From JAJNBK01 sp035642715 (GTDB lineage: Archaea > Thermoproteota > Nitrososphaeria > Nitrososphaerales > Nitrososphaeraceae), in contig DASQRW010000073.1 of the NCBI GenBank assembly GCA_035642715.1, positions 1 to 62,206 on the forward strand: a stretch of 62,206 nucleotides of DNA, read 5' to 3'. Both the position numbers and the translations under genes were made by a program. Shown here piece by piece: positions 43,754 through 54,195 of the stretch. The notes below the pieces were generated by a model, which had not been told where the DNA came from, did not search any database, and saw only the letters and a list, made by a program, of their open reading frames with translations. Position 1 is the stretch's first letter. Each line of letters opens with the position of its first letter.

Positions 43754-44682
43754 AGACTTTTCTATTTTGCCTCGAAATTATAAAGATTTCAAATATAAAA
43801 AGAAGATAATATATTTGACTAGAGTTGTTTATGATATATATATGTAGATACTTTTTTCCGTATCAAATAAACCTGCTGAACAGTTATCTGCACTAATATG
43901 CTTTCTATTTGTTAAACTGTTGAAGTTCTGGACATCCATGCTATATAAAAAAGAATGTCTCACATCTAAGCATTAAAGTTAAGAATGGAAATTGGAAGGA
44001 TGCTGCAAATGATTCTCTAACAAAGAGTAGCAAATAATTGATAACAACATACTTTGATTAGCCTCAATTGATAAGTCAACTATAAATAAAGACAATGAAT
44101 ACTTGTAGAAATTAAGCATTGATGTTTGCTGTTCTAATTTGTATCCTGTTGAAGATATGCTCTTTCATCAAATTTACACTAATCGAGATCATAAGATAAT
44201 TAGTATTATCAAAATAATTGTAGGTAATGTATAAAAGAATTGTGTAGCAGAGAGAGATTACCCTTTAACTGTTGTATCACCATCTTGATATGTAAATATA
44301 GTAATGTATATGTAAATCTTTAGTTATATAAAAAAGCAAATTAGTCAATTGTTCACATATAGAATATATTGTGGCAGAGGAATTTGCTTATTTAACACTA
44401 GTCGTATGTATATACACATACATACTGATTTATATCTACCAATACAAAAATCAAGAATACTTAAAACGTAGTGATCATCAAAAAAAGTATATCTGAAGAT
44501 CTCAGTGATTTTTTTATTCTGTGAAATCTAATTTAGATTTGTAATATAGATATTATGACTGATTCAATATTGACGGTTATTTTAGTACGAACTGAAGATA
44601 GTTTAACAAAAGATCACCTTTCTGACGATGATAATGATGATTGAATATGTTTTATATAAAAGATTCTTCTACAAAAGTCTCA
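43754..44682. other. 929-bp spacer
   Basis: A 29-codon plus-strand frame (44555-44644, MTDSILTVILVRTEDSL) is too short to call. Nothing else recognised. Confidence 0.45.
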
Positions 44683-45249
44683 ATGAAAAGCAAAACAATT
44701 TTGCTACTTGCTGCTTCAATATCTCTTCTAGCAACACTAGTATCAACTACTGCTCTATCAAATCAGACTACAAGTATCACAGCATTGTCACAAACGAGTC
44801 CTTCTACTGCTACTTTTGATATGGATGGTGTAATAAGTTCTCTAATTCTTGGAATACCAGCAAATACTAAGACTATTGATATGACTACTGTACAAAAATT
44901 TATTCTATCAGGTGATTGGACTATGAGTGTAGACCAAGGGAAATTAACAAATTTTAATGCAAACTTTTATACAGGTCCTGTTAATGGAGCTAACAATCAC
45001 ACTCATCAATTAAGCAACTTTAGAGTTAATAATAACAGTCCTATTCAGCTCAGTTCAGATAATAGCTTATCGATCTCAGGTATTTTAAATGTTGGAACAG
45101 CTCGTAATAATGCATGGAATAATGTAAATACAACAGTAGTCATTTCTAATGGTAGAACAATCAGTATTAGTCTAGATGATAATGATACACAAAGCCATTT
45201 TATGGATCAGCAAATCTATGGAATTGTTAAAGAAATCAAAAATTTATAG
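44683..45249 (+). CDS. Secreted hypothetical protein
   Basis: From ATG 44683 (MKSKTILLLAASISLLATLV) 188 residues with a signal peptide. The mature part, beginning near SPSTATFDMDGVISSLILG and including SGDWTMSVDQGKLTNFNANF, NNHTHQLSNFRVNNN and RTISISLDDNDTQSHFMDQQ, is beta-rich and Asn/Thr/Ser-rich, suggesting a glycosylated surface beta-barrel or sandwich. I recall similar secreted proteins in several Nitrososphaerales but no function. An upstream in-frame ATG (44641) would add 14 non-signal residues. Confidence 0.65.
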   Translation: MKSKTILLLAASISLLATLVSTTALSNQTTSITALSQTSPSTATFDMDGVISSLILGIPANTKTIDMTTVQKFILSGDWTMSVDQGKLTNFNANFYTGPVNGANNHTHQLSNFRVNNNSPIQLSSDNSLSISGILNVGTARNNAWNNVNTTVVISNGRTISISLDDNDTQSHFMDQQIYGIVKEIKNL

Positions 45250-45543
45250 ATATTTATTAAGACAATTTGAAGAAGTAATGAGTCTATTCTTCGCCCCAGT
45301 GATTATACTGTCAGTAGCTTACGAAGAAAGTTAATTGAAAACTATCGTTCTGCGCGCGATATCATAATAACTATAATATATGTATATCCTGCTTTCTAAA
45401 GAGGAAATAAAGAAAAATGAGAATCTTAGCTATTACAAAAGTATTTGAACCATCAAAAAATGCTCCTACTTTTTATTACAAAAGATAAAGATAAGACATA
45501 GGCAGTGAAGAGGGTGTTTTGTTGTTGATCTATTAGTTAATTA

Positions 45544-46653
45544 TCAGTTAATAAAGAAAAACCCTAATGCAATTATTATATAGACGGCAGTTAACATCAC
45601 ACCTTCAAACCAGTTGCTCTTACCATCTTGAGCTATTAAGTTTAATATTATTGCGGCAAGAAGAACTGCAGCGATCTCAAAGAGTGTAAAGACTAATGTA
45701 AATGGCTGCCCCATAATTATGCCAATTATCACAAGAATTGGAACTACAAATAGTGCAATCTGTGTACCTGATCCTGCAGCTATGCCTATTGATAAATCAA
45801 TTTTACCTTTCCTTGCAAGAACAACAGCACTACTATGTTCTGCAGCATTTCCAACTATACCTACAATAATTGCACCAACGAATAATTCACCAAATCCAAA
45901 TTGTTTGCTCGTCTCTTCTACCGATCCGACAAGTATTTCACTTACCGCAATAACGCCAACCATACTCAATCCAAGCATTAAGAATGATTTTTTCTTGGTC
46001 CAGTGTTTGTGATATTGTTCTCCATCGTCTTCTTCGCCATGTGCTTGTACAAAAAGATGTCTGTGAGTAAAAAATGTAAAAATTATTCCTGCCACATACA
46101 CCGCCAATAATAGAAATGCAAGAGCATCACTTAAGATCTGTATATTTGTCTGGTTTTCAACATCAACTGGTGCTAATTCAGTACCAAATAATATCGTAGG
46201 TACTGCTAATCCAATTATAGCCAAAAACAACATGGAAGATTGAAATCCAGCATTCTCTCTGTTGAAAAACTGTTCTTTATATCTAAACCCACCCACAAGG
46301 ATACTCAATCCAAAGATTAACAGAATATTTCCAAGAATTGCACCTGTAATCGATGCTTTTACAAGATCAAGCAATCCAGCACTAATAGCAACAGTTGCAA
46401 TTATTAGTTCTGCAGCATTTCCAAAAGTTACGTTGAGTAAAGATCCTAGTGTGGTACCATAATGGGTGGAAAGATGTTCAGTGGAATCACCGATTAATTT
46501 TGCCAAGGGAATTAATGCAAGCGATGAGATTACAAATAAGATAAGATGGTCAGCAGCGTTAACAAATTCTAGTACTACTGCTATAGGAGCAAAGATAAGA
46601 AGAAAATAAATCACAGATGATTTTGATAATTTAATTATATTAAGCAAGAACAA
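45544..46653 (-). CDS. cax: Calcium/proton antiporter (CaCA family, Cax type)
   Basis: Eleven-helix exchanger that exports Ca2+ against protons. The two inverted alpha-repeats carry the transport residues: LLNVTFGNAAELIIATVAI (about 67-85) and VGIVGNAAEHSSAVVLARKG (about 260-279). An acidic/histidine loop (HAGEEDDGEQYHKHW-like, near 205-218) separates the halves. 369 residues, full length. Single gene. Confidence 0.94.
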   Translation of the reverse strand: MFLLNIIKLSKSSVIYFLLIFAPIAVVLEFVNAADHLILFVISSLALIPLAKLIGDSTEHLSTHYGTTLGSLLNVTFGNAAELIIATVAISAGLLDLVKASITGAILGNILLIFGLSILVGGFRYKEQFFNRENAGFQSSMLFLAIIGLAVPTILFGTELAPVDVENQTNIQILSDALAFLLLAVYVAGIIFTFFTHRHLFVQAHGEEDDGEQYHKHWTKKKSFLMLGLSMVGVIAVSEILVGSVEETSKQFGFGELFVGAIIVGIVGNAAEHSSAVVLARKGKIDLSIGIAAGSGTQIALFVVPILVIIGIIMGQPFTLVFTLFEIAAVLLAAIILNLIAQDGKSNWFEGVMLTAVYIIIALGFFFIN

Positions 46654-47343
46654 TGTTCATTTGTTTTATAACATATAATTTTTTGGATTTTATTATTGTT
46701 CTCAATTGACAACTTTAATATGAATTTTGAGTAACTGAATCTAATATACATTATAGTTGTTTTCTATTGATGCTGAATAAGCCATTTCTTCTCATATACT
46801 TCCATATCATCAATATTATTGTTTATTTTACCGGTAATGAGCTGATGTATATATTATTATTATTCTATCTTGAAAGTATTCTATTTGTATATTGCCTTTC
46901 TTTATGTAGTTATTATTATTGTTGTTGTTGTAGCTTCTTTTAATTTCATTATCATCTTTTGCTTTTAACCTTTCTGCCACCACATATAGATCAAAGTCAT
47001 ATATTACAATGGCAAACAAATCTACCCTATACATAAAATTATAGCTGTAAAAAAGTGGAATAAATTACTATAATGATAATTTAAAATTTTTTTGGTTGAG
47101 GTTATATTTAGAGCACCAAAAAAATGAAACAGTTAGAGAAAAGACAAGGAGTGGCTTAGATAGAAATTTTCGAACTAAAATCACATTGTATGATAATATA
47201 TAGTAGTAAAATACCCTTGATATCATAAATCGATGCAGAGATGTGCACTAAAGTATTTTTGTTGTCTCTGTCGTATATATTTCCACTATACGTACGGGTC
47301 AAGAGACAATAGTCAAATTAGTCTTTCCATAAAGAGATAAACT
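46654..47343. other. 690-bp spacer
   Basis: TTATTATTG/TTGTTG trinucleotide repeats near 46853-46932 create a false 68-codon frame on the minus strand. No gene recognised. Confidence 0.5.
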
Positions 47344-47643
47344 ATGAAGATAAAAGTTTATTTTTGCAAGGAACCCGACCCAGAAAGCCTATTTAAAGAT
47401 GATAAGATTAGCAGACAAGCCTTAGAGACCATTTATGATCTAGTCTGGGAATCAGAGTTCAAAAATATTGTTAATGTAGGTAAGGTTTGGTTAAAATTCA
47501 ACGAAGAAGATTTAAAACCCTTTGGAATACCGTTAGAAAAAAAGAGAAGCCATAAAAGAATATCTTCTGGAGATATTATTCAAATGGGTACCGAATTTTA
47601 CATCGTTAAGCAAATTGGAGTAAAGAAAATAAATCTATTGTGA
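47344..47643 (+). CDS. Hypothetical protein, 99 aa
   Basis: Compact soluble alpha/beta protein: MKIKVYFCKEPDPESLF, then helices (ISRQALETIYDLVWESEF), WLKFNEEDLKPFGIPLEKK, and an end with HKRISSGDIIQMGTEFYIVK, where S-x-G-D-I-I resembles a small beta-barrel strand pair seen in hypothetical proteins of archaeal mobile elements. No named family. ATG 47344. Confidence 0.55.
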   Translation: MKIKVYFCKEPDPESLFKDDKISRQALETIYDLVWESEFKNIVNVGKVWLKFNEEDLKPFGIPLEKKRSHKRISSGDIIQMGTEFYIVKQIGVKKINLL

Positions 47644-48719
47644 ACTTTGCACCTATACTTTTTCTTATAACTACCAATATAGAATGGATTAATGCAAAAT
47701 ATATATCGATATAGAATAAAAAACAATGGAAGGGTTATTGTATTTGTATTCCTAGCCATGATTCATATTCCTGTTCCCATATAGAGTTATACAATACAAG
47801 TTTTGCTCTGCAAACAGATAAAGATGCTAGTAAAAATAAGTCTATTTCTATTCCAGATGCAAGATCAATCTATGAATGAATCAGAATCTATTACTATCAT
47901 CTGTAAGAACATTAATCATATCCATACGAAATGAAGCGGATTATCATTGGAAGATTATCTATAAAGATGTGTTAGTGATCGTAATCAATATTTTATTCCA
48001 TCTAACATAACAATTTAACAAGGAGCCGGCATATCTTTTCTTAATGATGATTCACGATAGAGTCCTTCTCATCATCTTTATACAATAAACATCACAGACA
48101 ATAGCTATGATAATTTACTCAAATGCATTTCAAAAATATATTATACTAATAATGCTTCTGAATCAATAATTTTACCTTTAGAGTCTATACTATATAGACG
48201 ATACGCAATATGTATGGATGAATCGCACAACAACAGTAAAAGGAGAAAGATAAGGGGAAAAATTCTCTTCTGCCACTCTGTACTTGTTGATTGATTAAAT
48301 ATTCCTACAAAGGAATCAGAGAACAACAGAGATAATAGTGATGGGGAGTTCATCGTGAGGGCTAATATGATATTATATGACAGAGCCTCCAAATGATTGT
48401 TTTAAAATTTTCTAGTCGATATAATTTTGCTTATGCTGTTTGTGGTTACTACTAGGAGGATATTATCCTGATAGCAAGAAATGAAATCATAATTTGTCTA
48501 GTACTGAACAGTCAATTTCATAAATATTTTTAAGCTAGCAATATTAGTTCGAGACAATGTCTATTCAAAAAGGATAATTTTATGGAAGAGATTTAAAAGC
48601 AATAGTATTTAATATTATAGACAGGTGCTATGTATATTCTCCCGATCATGATTGGTAATAATCTTTTTTTAAGATGAATTAGCATTATTAATTTTTTTAT
48701 TGGTCATTATTATCATATA
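47644..48719. other. 1.08-kb spacer
   Basis: A hydrophobic 83-codon minus-strand frame (48141-48392) is judged a composition artefact. No other gene or repeat recognised. Confidence 0.45.
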
Positions 48720-50861
48720 TCATTTTCCAAAGATCTTGTCAAGATCCTGTTTCTTCTCTAGAATATGTTTCCAAGCATCATCAGATTTCTTGATTGCTTC
48801 AAAGGAATTTGATATAGTAAAATCAGTAGGAAGTATGCTCTGTAATTCTTCCCATTTGATAGACATAGAGACAGTAGCTGAAATAGTTGGTCTGACAGAA
48901 AAGACAGACGCTATTGTTTTACCAATAGAATTCTGATTATAATCAAAGAAGACCTTCCCTTTTCTTTTATCAGTATCCCATTCCATTGTAACTTTTTGCG
49001 GATATCTTCTAACTAACATCTTACCTATAGTTTCAGCAAATCTTCTTGTTTGGTTAAAGGAATATCTGTTGTTGATAGGAACAAAGATATGTAGACCAGT
49101 CTTTCCTGACGTCTTTACATATGAATTAATAGTCAACATATCCAAAAGATCTTTTAGATTATAAGCTACTTCAACTGCTGCTTTGAAGCTATTGATGTTA
49201 TATGCAGGTTCTCCTTCTTCTTCTTTCTCCTCGCCTGAGTAGATATATGGATCCAAATCAAAGACAATAAAATCAGGATAATTTAGTCCACACTTTTCCT
49301 CATTAAGTATATCAACAACAATAGCAGCAGGGGGTAAGTAATAAGAAGAAGAATAACCTTCCGCAATATCTTTACATGCAGTATAGTCTTTAATTCTACT
49401 ATGCCATGGATGCATTTCAATACATCCTAGATTTGCAATCCAAAGTAAAGCATCTTTATTATTACACACTAGATGATCGCTGATATTACCAGTTGACTTG
49501 GAATACACCTGCACTGTATTTACAAATTCTGGCTTTTCTTTATCTCCCCAATTTTTATGGAAAAAGTGCTTTCCTGTAATGCCGTCAGGATATCTACTTA
49601 ATGATAAAGGCCTATCTTTAAGATAGGTAAGTATATAGTCACTAACCTTGTCATAGTACTCAATTAAATCTGCTTTTGTTAGTTCTGAATGTTCTGAAGT
49701 CTTTGGCCAGTACACCTTTTCAAGATTAGAGAGGAAATTTATTCTACTTCTTTTAAAATCTGTATTGTTAGTTGGTGGTGGCATCGTTGCTATGGTCGTA
49801 ACTAGCGATGTTGTTGTTGTATTTGTTATAAATGATTGATGATTACGCTGTTGAGATACAATAACCTGTTCCGTGTTGCTTTCTTTCTCCATTATACATT
49901 CTTCTGGCCTTTTATCTTCTCTGAACCTAAGAAATATTGGTGATCTCATAATTTTTTCTTTTGTCCATCCGCTAAACTTTATCTCTGCCACAAGCTCAGG
50001 CCTGATCCAAACCGGTTCTCGATTAGTATACGGTATATATTTAGCTGGACATCTTTCAATCTTCATCTGTTGAAGTTTACTGTATATTTCGTTAAGCTGG
50101 CCAAAGTCAAATCCACTTCCAGTATGACCTGCAAACCTCAATTCCTTTTCCTGAATGTCATAAATTGCAAGTAGAAGAGATGCAAAATATCCTTGTCTAT
50201 TTCCTTCGCCTCTTGTATATCCTATTACTACACAATCTTGTGACTTTATGTTCTTTATCTTTAGCCAATTGGTAGATCTTGCTCCTTGTATATATTTACC
50301 GTATTTGTTCTTTGCAATAATCCCTTCAAGATCCATACTTTTGATTCTTTGAAAAATATCTATACCACATTCATCAACAAAATCAGATATTTGTATTCTA
50401 TTATTATTATTGTTATTATTCATCGTCTGAATAATAACATCTGACAGATTCTTCCGCCTTTCTAAAAATGATAAAGATTGTAAATTTCTACCATCAATAT
50501 ATAGAATATCAAACAAATAATATGTGGCTGGCATTTTATGGGAGAGTTTTTGTATATCTTTAATTGAATCTACATTCATCCTTCTTTGATGACTCTGAAA
50601 ATCAGGTTGGCCTTCTCTATTTAATATGACTATTTCACCATCTAAAATAATTGATTCTTTACAGTTTATTATTGCTGATGATGATTTCACTGCTTCTATG
50701 ATTTCAGGATACCTATGTGTAATAGTCTTTCCATTACGGGAGACTATTTTTAAGATTCCTTTTGTTTTGTGCAGAAACAAAATAGCTCTTACTCCATCCC
50801 ATTTAACTTCAAATACCCATTCTTTATTATCAAATGGTTTGTCTATCAGTGTAGCTAACAT
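48720..50861 (-). CDS. ligD: LigD-type ATP-dependent DNA ligase fused to polymerase domain
   Basis: Non-homologous end-joining type enzyme. Residues 1-200: adenylation domain with nucleophile Lys20 in EVKWDGVRA, the ILDGEIVILN motif and LEGIIAKNKYGKY; the OB-fold follows to about 320 (FAGHTGSGFDFGQL). A low-complexity linker (Asn/Thr-rich, about 330-365) leads to the LigD polymerase domain (about 375-690): FFHKNWGDKEKPEFV, the D-x-D in FIVFDLDPYIY and SGKTGLHIFVPINNR. Order is ligase-polymerase, with no phosphoesterase domain. No Ku gene lies in the window. The first ATG is at the P-M-L-A-T-L motif; about 60 further in-frame open codons upstream lack any conventional start. Confidence 0.93.
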   Translation of the reverse strand: MLATLIDKPFDNKEWVFEVKWDGVRAILFLHKTKGILKIVSRNGKTITHRYPEIIEAVKSSSAIINCKESIILDGEIVILNREGQPDFQSHQRRMNVDSIKDIQKLSHKMPATYYLFDILYIDGRNLQSLSFLERRKNLSDVIIQTMNNNNNNNRIQISDFVDECGIDIFQRIKSMDLEGIIAKNKYGKYIQGARSTNWLKIKNIKSQDCVVIGYTRGEGNRQGYFASLLLAIYDIQEKELRFAGHTGSGFDFGQLNEIYSKLQQMKIERCPAKYIPYTNREPVWIRPELVAEIKFSGWTKEKIMRSPIFLRFREDKRPEECIMEKESNTEQVIVSQQRNHQSFITNTTTTSLVTTIATMPPPTNNTDFKRSRINFLSNLEKVYWPKTSEHSELTKADLIEYYDKVSDYILTYLKDRPLSLSRYPDGITGKHFFHKNWGDKEKPEFVNTVQVYSKSTGNISDHLVCNNKDALLWIANLGCIEMHPWHSRIKDYTACKDIAEGYSSSYYLPPAAIVVDILNEEKCGLNYPDFIVFDLDPYIYSGEEKEEEGEPAYNINSFKAAVEVAYNLKDLLDMLTINSYVKTSGKTGLHIFVPINNRYSFNQTRRFAETIGKMLVRRYPQKVTMEWDTDKRKGKVFFDYNQNSIGKTIASVFSVRPTISATVSMSIKWEELQSILPTDFTISNSFEAIKKSDDAWKHILEKKQDLDKIFGK

Positions 50862-51151
50862 AGGTTTAATTGTAGTTGGAAATTCAGAAGAATTAATGGT
50901 ATCTTTGATTATTCTGTCATCATAGTAGTAGCCATCTACAATATTGTTATCATTATTGGTATTAATAGAAGTTATCGTTACTTCTCTCCTTTTTTCTAAT
51001 TGATAATTTTGCTTACTACTTTTTATAAGTGACTATTAGCAAATGCGGCGAAGTCCCAGGATTTATTGTATTCATGTTAAAAAAGAGATATATTGCTATA
51101 ATGCTATTTTTATCTCCTTCAATGGCTTGAGGTATTATAGTAAGTTGTTCT

Positions 51152-51424
51152 TTAGCCCTCTTCTTTCCTTACCCATTCATTTCCCTTTTTCTTGTATTCT
51201 TTTTTGACAGCCGCCCATGCTGCTTTATGAGCTACTTCTTCTGCGCTTTGTTTTTTACCACCACGTCTTTTTTCAGGACTTTGATAATGCTCTAGAGCAT
51301 TAGAATGAGTTTTTTTATATATGTGCTGTGCATGTTCTGGTAGAGAATCTATTTGCTTTTTTGTCCTAGAAGATAGTTGTTTATTACCTCTATTACTTCC
51401 TCCTCCTTTTTTGGATTTTGGCAT
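51152..51424 (-). CDS. ChaB-like protein, 90 aa
   Basis: Small helical protein. The core SLPEHAQHIYKKTHSNALEH (about 27-46) and VAHKAAWAAVKKEYKKKGNE (about 64-83) match the ChaB fold; the N-terminus is a basic Gly/Ser/Lys tail suggesting nucleic-acid contact. It lies 290 bases upstream of ligD on the same strand. ChaB was first linked to cation transport in bacteria, but its role is unsettled; the neighbourhood here points to DNA end repair or compaction (inference). Confidence 0.8.
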   Translation of the reverse strand: MPKSKKGGGSNRGNKQLSSRTKKQIDSLPEHAQHIYKKTHSNALEHYQSPEKRRGGKKQSAEEVAHKAAWAAVKKEYKKKGNEWVRKEEG

Positions 51425-51919
51425 GCTGATAATATATGCAAAACACGATATAAAAGCGTACTTTAGAGGTCTTTTTAGATGTTTTTAGTATTATCTTCCA
51501 ATTTTTGTTTAGTACCTTACGTACGATAGGTACGCATATAGTGTAGCAAAGAATATTGTCCACTTCTAGTGGGCCATAGAAGTGTGTGATTGGTCCTGTC
51601 TCTATCCCACCATCACCACCGCCACAACCCAAAAAAAAGATCGTCCAGATTTGTTGAACCTATAGACAGTCATTCTCCTTTTTGGTTTCTGAGTTCAGCA
51701 GGGTGATAAAAAGACTATTGGAATAATAATAATATATTACCATTCATTAGTAACATATATATTTTTTACCTCTAATTATTGTTTCTTATATATATGTTGA
51801 ATATTATAACGATAGGTCGAAATAAAAAAAAGTAGAATAATAACAACCAGGTTTTGTTAACATAGATTCTTCGATAGTTAATGCCTACTTTAATGAAGTT
51901 TTTGCTATATCATTTATGA
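51425..51919. other. 495-bp spacer
   Basis: Nothing recognised apart from TA-rich runs; may contain the eroded N-terminal half of the OsmC-like remnant. Confidence 0.45.
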
Positions 51920-52075
51920 GAAATCCAAGTTATATTCAAAATCAAGTCAGATGCAACAGAGGAAAAGCTAAGAGAGCTTGTAGAGCTTGCACAAAAGCGA
52001 TCTCCTGTGTTCGATATTGTTTCCCATCCAACACCAGTAGAGGCCAGTATGGAAAAGAAGCAACAAGAAGTTTAA
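51920..52075 (+). pseudogene. OsmC-family C-terminal remnant
   Basis: In the frame open from 51920 the sequence reads IKSDATEEKLRELVELAQKR and SPVFDIVSHPTPVEASMEKK before TAA 52073-52075, the second half of an OsmC/Ohr-like peroxide-stress protein (S-P-V-x-x-I-x-x-x-x-x-V). The N-terminal half with the first catalytic Cys is missing, and no start codon exists. The second catalytic Cys position is also not evident. Confidence 0.65.
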
Positions 52076-52172
52076 CAAGACTTCAAAAAATCGACCTGCC
52101 GCTAGTAATCAAATTTCATTTCTTTTTTCTATTTTCTTTGAAAGTAAAGAGCTCCAATATTCTATACAACTA

Positions 52173-52334
52173 CTATTCATAAACAGATGAATGAGTTTGC
52201 TTGGATTGTCCACCACCAGTAGTCATTCCTTTATAGCGTGACTTGATCCATTCTCTTTCATCGCTATTCCATTTACTATTATCATCATCACTACCAACAT
52301 GATAAATTTCTGACTCTTCTGTTCTGCATATATA
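52173..52334 (-). pseudogene. Start-less coding-like fragment
   Basis: Between an in-frame TGA (52335-52337) and TAG (52173-52175) lies a 53-codon open stretch reading TEESEIYHVGSDDDNSKWN and DEREWIKSRYKGMTTGGGQS. Composition is protein-like, but no ATG, GTG or TTG precedes the good part. Either a rare start or a remnant; family unknown. Confidence 0.35.
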
Positions 52335-52584
52335 TCATCTTGATTTGATCGTCTTATGAATGGAGATTGTGAATGCGGCAACGATAGGTACTAAAAAGTG
52401 ACAATATCGTAGCGTGTTCGGTGGAATGCAATACAATTTGGTTCATTTCTGCCACCCAGCGTCAATTTTATTTATAGAAATGCATTACTAGAATAAAGAC
52501 TGAGGACTGGTCGATATAAATATCTCAGAAATATATATAGTACATCATTTTCCAAATGTTAGATAATTTCTTGTGATTCGTTAA

Positions 52585-54195
52585 TTAATTGATCGGTAGG
52601 CTGAATGCAAATGTGGCACCTTTTGCATCTGAGTTATTTTCAGCCCACATCTTTCCACCATGTTTTTCGATTATGCTCTTGGAGATAAATAACCCTAAGC
52701 CAGTACCACCCGTCTGAGATTTAGTAGCGAATTTTGAAAAAAGTTTTGGTAACATCTCTGAATCTATACCTATTCCTGTATCATGTATGCTAAGAATGAT
52801 AAAATTGTCATCTTTATCTTTTTTTTCAGCAATAACAGTAATACTACCATCATTTGTGAACTTGACGGCATTACTTAACAAGTTATAAATGACTTGACAC
52901 AACCTACTTCTATCAGCCTCTATAGTTATTGAATCATTCCCTTGAGAGTAATAAGATAATTTTATATTTTTTATATTCTTGATCTTTTGCTCATACTCAC
53001 TTAAGATCTCTGTTATCATTTCTTTGATATTGACCTTCTCTTTCTTTAAGAATAGAGAACCACCTTCAATCTTTGCAACATCTAATATATCTTCTGCAAG
53101 TTGCCGTAGTCTTTTTGAATTTCTAACAATAACATCTAGAAGCTCCTCTTCTTTCTCTAGGCTCATTGCAGCGCTGTTACTACTACTACTAATACTACTA
53201 GTTTCTCTTCCCTTATTGGAGCGCAGGAATTCGGATAATCCAAGTATTGGTTGTATCGGGCTTCGAAGTTCATGTGCTGCCACATTTATGAATTCATCCT
53301 TTAATCGATCATTATTTTTTAGTTCTTCATTTGCATCTTTCAGTTTCTTTGTTAATTGATTTTGTTTATTGACATAGTTCTTTATAGAGTTCACCATAAA
53401 ATTGAAAGAATCACTTAGAATTGAAAGTTCATCATTATTACCTCTGCTTTTAACTGATACATCAAGATTCCCTCTACTTATTTCAGATGTTGCAGTAGTT
53501 AGAGCAAATATTGGTTTTAATATCCTCATTACAAGATAAAGCACAACAATAGCAACTGCAATATTTAAAACGGCAAAGATTGCTTGCAGAAATATTAAAT
53601 TCTGCGAGCTATTTCCTGCATACTCTCCTAAGTGTGTAACCAATGAATTTGATGAATCTACTAAAGATACTGCTCTTGTGTCTAGTGTCGTTTTTACATC
53701 TTTATCTATTGTTGTTGTCGTTGTTGTTGTTGTCGTTGCTGCTGCTGATGGGTTGATTTTTTCATTTGGTTTGATTATATTATTTGTTATGGTTGTTTTT
53801 AATGAAACCCATTTCTGATAAATTGTATTCCAATGATCCAAAAATTCTGATGGCAATGGTTTTAGATCTACATCTGATATCTTTCCACCTTCTCTTAATG
53901 CCAAGATATTTGTTTCTAGTTGGTCTATTGCTGAGTTGATTTTAGAAACATCATTATTACTACTACTACCTGCCATAAAATATTCTGATATCTGAAGCAT
54001 AAGATTAGACGTGAGAAAACGATTCTTTCCTGCAATATTTATTGAATTTCCTAAATAAGTTCCTTGGGATTCGTAATAAGAGAGTACACTAAAACTAGTG
54101 ATAATAAAAATAATTTGAATAACAACTAATATTGCTATTTTTAAGCCTATTTTAGAACGTATCAATCTAAAAGCATTAGCATCATGCTTTAACAT
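52585..54195 (-). CDS. Membrane sensor histidine kinase (HAMP-HisKA-HATPase)
   Basis: 536 residues. Helix 1 (about 18-40) and helix 2 (201-223) enclose an extracytoplasmic helical sensor of about 160 residues resembling PilJ/type-IV-pili-like MCP sensors (AGKNRFLTSNLMLQISEYFM). HAMP follows (about 224-275), then a coiled coil, the HisKA box with phospho-acceptor His308 (NVAAHELRSPIQP), and the ATPase boxes N (IYNLLSNAVKFT), G1 (DTGIGID) and G2 (GTGLGLFISKSI). The sensor loop contains nine consecutive Thr encoded by a GTT/GTC repeat (about 53710-53745). No response regulator is adjacent. Confidence 0.93.
   Translation of the reverse strand: MLKHDANAFRLIRSKIGLKIAILVVIQIIFIITSFSVLSYYESQGTYLGNSINIAGKNRFLTSNLMLQISEYFMAGSSSNNDVSKINSAIDQLETNILALREGGKISDVDLKPLPSEFLDHWNTIYQKWVSLKTTITNNIIKPNEKINPSAAATTTTTTTTTIDKDVKTTLDTRAVSLVDSSNSLVTHLGEYAGNSSQNLIFLQAIFAVLNIAVAIVVLYLVMRILKPIFALTTATSEISRGNLDVSVKSRGNNDELSILSDSFNFMVNSIKNYVNKQNQLTKKLKDANEELKNNDRLKDEFINVAAHELRSPIQPILGLSEFLRSNKGRETSSISSSSNSAAMSLEKEEELLDVIVRNSKRLRQLAEDILDVAKIEGGSLFLKKEKVNIKEMITEILSEYEQKIKNIKNIKLSYYSQGNDSITIEADRSRLCQVIYNLLSNAVKFTNDGSITVIAEKKDKDDNFIILSIHDTGIGIDSEMLPKLFSKFATKSQTGGTGLGLFISKSIIEKHGGKMWAENNSDAKGATFAFSLPIN

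Noticed and set aside
44555..44644. 29-codon frame before the secreted protein gene
   Set aside because: Too short and without ribosome-binding site or conservation evidence.
46828..47034. 68-codon minus-strand frame
   Set aside because: Its centre is an Asn run from a trinucleotide repeat and the ends are AT-rich noise.
48141..48392. 83-codon hydrophobic minus-strand frame
   Set aside because: Poly-Leu and Ser-rich composition follows from AT-rich DNA; no start context and no neighbour.
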